The notes beneath the pieces were generated by a model. That model did not search any database and was not told where the DNA came from. It saw only the letters and a program-made list of their open reading frames with translations. Both the position numbers and the translations under genes were made by a program. Positions 61,905 through 64,000 of a stretch of DNA of 64,000 bases are shown here, one piece after another. Each line of letters begins with the position of its first letter. Position 1 is the stretch's first letter. This stretch comes from Symbiotaphrina buchneri (taxonomy: Eukaryota > Ascomycota > Symbiotaphrinales > Symbiotaphrinaceae), in contig BCIG01000025.1 in assembly GCA_001599915.1 (NCBI GenBank), positions 248,001 to 312,000 of the forward strand. Direction: 5' to 3'.

Positions 61905-63127
61905 ATGGGCGGCCCAATGGCAGCACCAGTGTCTCCTATCTTCTCCCTGCCGAACGAGGCAAGTACTCTCAGCTAATCGCGTCAACTGCAAGCCCGTTGA
62001 CTGACCACTCCTTGGTCCTTCAATAGCTGTTGTTGCACATCCTCAATCCTCTGTCCACTCCAGCTCTGCTGCCATTGGCGCCTGTCTGTCACCGCTTCCA
62101 CAATCTTGTTCTCCGCCTAGTCCGTGACCGTCTGCTGGTTGCTGCGTCGATGAAGGACCACAACTTGATCCTGGAATGCTTTCACCCCGCCTCCCAGTTT
62201 ACCGAACCCTATATGTCATGTGAATATCTCGGCGTGATCGGTCTAGGCCACGACAACGAACGCCACAGATCGATCTACTCCAATTTGGAAAGCTGCCGTC
62301 GGCTTGGGGAGCTCTCCAGTATGTACTGTCGCTTTCGCCCCAGAAAGACAGAGACCGAAGCAGAATTCGAGGCGGAGTCTGAGACGGAGATAGAGATAGA
62401 GACTGAGGTGGATATAGAGACAGAGATAGAGGGCGAAAGGGGATTGAGGGATGCTGCCCGCCGGACGCCTGGGTATCAAAATACGAGTACCGCCACCCCT
62501 AGAGATACTGCATTTGGCGCGAAGGTATCGAAAGGGGTACCTTGCTCACAAACCATAAGACTAGATCAAGATGAACTATTCTCGCAACTCTGTACCAAAG
62601 CATTTCTGGTACGGCCTGGGCCAAGGCAAGGATTGTTCCTCAGTTGCGTGGATGTTGTCGATGGCGTATTGAGAGTGTGGCGGGACTGGCTCGCTCAAAA
62701 AGCAGCATATGCATCCTCCTTCAGCAAGCTTCGCCCGGATGTCAATATCTCTACCCAGTGCTCCGACAGCGAGGGACACATCTTATGGATTGACAGCACC
62801 AAGAATGCCGGCATACGCATGCGTGTGAGGGAAAGCCGGGTAGCAAGTCAGCCAATTCTGGCTCGTAAGGAGGATGGGCCAGTCTCTTACTCGGTGGAGT
62901 TCGAAGGTATGTTGCGTCGGTATCTAAGCCGGGCTCGCCCTGTCAGGCTTAGATTAGCACCCACGTGCCTGAACAGCGGACTAACAGATAGGGACAACGC
63001 AGAAATACTGATCCGTACTATGCATCTTTCGCTCGTGCTTGAGCAGTCTCTTATCCAGGATGACACAGGTGCAGGAAAGGCTATCGTTATTGGCGCTTTT
63101 GCTTCACCAAGGCAGCCTCATGTCTAA
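61905..63127 (+). CDS. F-box domain protein (2 exons, GC-AG intron)
   Basis: Exons 61905-61958 and 62027-63127 join in phase to 384 residues through a GC..AG intron (GAG|GCAAGT .. AATAG|CTG). The spliced start MGGPMAAPVSPIFSLPNELL continues LHILNPLSTPALLPLAPVCH and RFHNLVLRLVRDRLL, an F-box-type helical motif at about residues 13-55. F-box proteins hand substrates to SCF ubiquitin ligases; the substrate is unknown. Residues about 126-155 are a Glu/Thr repeat (TETEAEFEAESETEIEIETE..) that looks like an expanded short repeat. The rest has no recognised domain but reads as a normal protein to the stop. Without splicing the F-box would lack its LPNELL start. Confidence 0.8.
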
Positions 63128-63253
63128 CAGCAGGCTACCATTAACCCGGTCCCCCGGGCAAGTTCACCAGCATACTGCCTCCTGACGCTAGCAACCCGGG
63201 CTGTTCTTCGATTCCAACAATATTCGATATGGTTACGGGTATTAACATGCAAT

Positions 63254-63869
63254 CTATCCCTGAAGCTTTTCTTTGACGATCCTCGCTACCTCCGACCTCT
63301 CCACCGGCTTTCCATCTAGGGCGCCTCCAGGTCCAATGACTCTCTTAAGCACAGTTCCCAGGTCTGGCTTTTTCCCTTCACTTTCGACGGCTGCGATGAC
63401 GCTCTCCACCGAGTGAAGGATTCGTTGTTGGTCAAGGGTTTCGACGCTCCCAGCGTATTCTTCCAGCACGGCGATCTGTGCCTCCTCCTTTTCCTTTAGG
63501 TCTGAGCGGTTGGCGGCTTGAAACTCCGCCGCTGCTGATTTGGAAGCAGCAGCATTTTTACGAAGAAGAGAGAGTAATTGTATATCGGTCTTGATGGGAT
63601 TGGAAGATTTTGAGGCGTTTGTGATCTCAGCTAGAAGTGCCCGGAGGACATTCAAGCTTCGGTTTAGGTCAGTGCTGCTATCAGCAGTGGCTGGACATTG
63701 AGCTAGATGCGCACCGGTTTGTATCCTTGGCTCTCATGGCCGTTTTCAAGTCGGAGCGGAGCTTGAGGAGTAAAGGAGATGGTTGTGGCCCAGTTGCAGT
63801 GGCATATCCGAAGCGGAGGCACGGCCTCATGCTGCGCAGTAGAGGGCGCATGTTCACTGTGGTGCGCAT
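63254..63869 (-). CDS. AIM41: Aim41-like GatB/YqeY domain protein, mitochondrial (2 exons)
   Basis: Exons 63715-63869 and 63254-63656 join in phase to 185 residues (179 if the inner ATG at 63851 is used). The N-terminus (MRPLLRSMRPCLRFGYATAT) is an Arg-rich mitochondrial presequence. Then come LLLKLRSDLKTAMRAKDTNR, LNVLRALLAEITNASKSSNP and a YqeY tail with QRILHSVESVIAAVESEGKK. YqeY proteins resemble the tRNA-binding domain of GatB. The role of Aim41 is not firmly known. The intron (63657-63714) has GTGCGC as donor and CGAAG as acceptor, atypical but enforced by phase and homology. Confidence 0.85.
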
Positions 63870-64000
63870 TGTGTATTGTGCCCAGGATGGAGATGGATCG
63901 CAGAACGAAAAGGCTGCGAGCCGGGGTACTCCGCGGTAGACGACACCTACCTCAATGTAGATAGGTGGGCGGGTACCTTGGCTATCGGGGTATTGTTCCT
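63870..64000. other. Right window edge, AIM41 upstream
   Basis: The last 131 bp hold the AIM41 upstream region with short GGTAGG/TACCTT-like words (TACCTCAATG, GGGTACCTTGG). No gene seen. Confidence 0.4.

Overview
This window is a chromosome segment of a filamentous ascomycete (Pezizomycotina). Nearly every gene is interrupted by short introns of about 48-80 nt with GT..AG (twice GC..AG) borders. The proteins are typical of this group, including Zn2Cys6 and C2H2 regulators with fungal transcription-factor domains, a LaeA-like methyltransferase, Erg28 and Ddi1. I could not fix the class or genus. Coding coordinates below were built by hand from splice signals, reading phase and family conservation.

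Layout. 1-9229 holds host genes: the start of BRO1 (-), mitochondrial DnaJ MDJ1 (-), the SAP30 histone-deacetylase subunit (-) and a large C2H2 transcription factor (+). 9.7-23.4 kb is an AT-rich mobile-element island. It contains a Copia-family element bracketed by 269-bp inverted arms, a second smaller inverted-repeat element, and a Gypsy/chromovirus insertion with paired 213-bp LTRs and a TTACA target duplication. The Gypsy element sits inside a strongly divergent histone H3-like gene. 23.8-26.8 kb is a decayed SNF2-type helicase gene. From 28.4 kb to the end, conserved single-copy genes resume: MTHFR, URA5, NOG1, a GNAT acetyltransferase, DDI1, RRP8, a Zn2Cys6 regulator, proteasome PUP2, the gamma-tubulin complex subunit GCP2, a LaeA-like methyltransferase alone in a 6-kb gene-poor gap, KRR1, an RS-tailed cyclophilin, IFA38, ERG28, GAL7, an F-box protein and AIM41.

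How the genes relate. There is no operon or biosynthetic cluster. Themes recur: ribosome biogenesis (NOG1, RRP8, KRR1), ubiquitin/proteasome (DDI1, PUP2, F-box), mitochondria (MDJ1, AIM41) and lipid synthesis (IFA38 and ERG28 sharing one 374-bp promoter). Many genes are head-to-head pairs. Most promoter gaps in the conserved part carry dense copies of a short palindromic word built from ACCTTA/TAAGGT, which I did not notice in coding sequence or the mobile-element island.

Most worth a second look: the divergent H3-like gene split by the Gypsy element, the promoter palindrome family, and the nested inverted-repeat architecture of the island.
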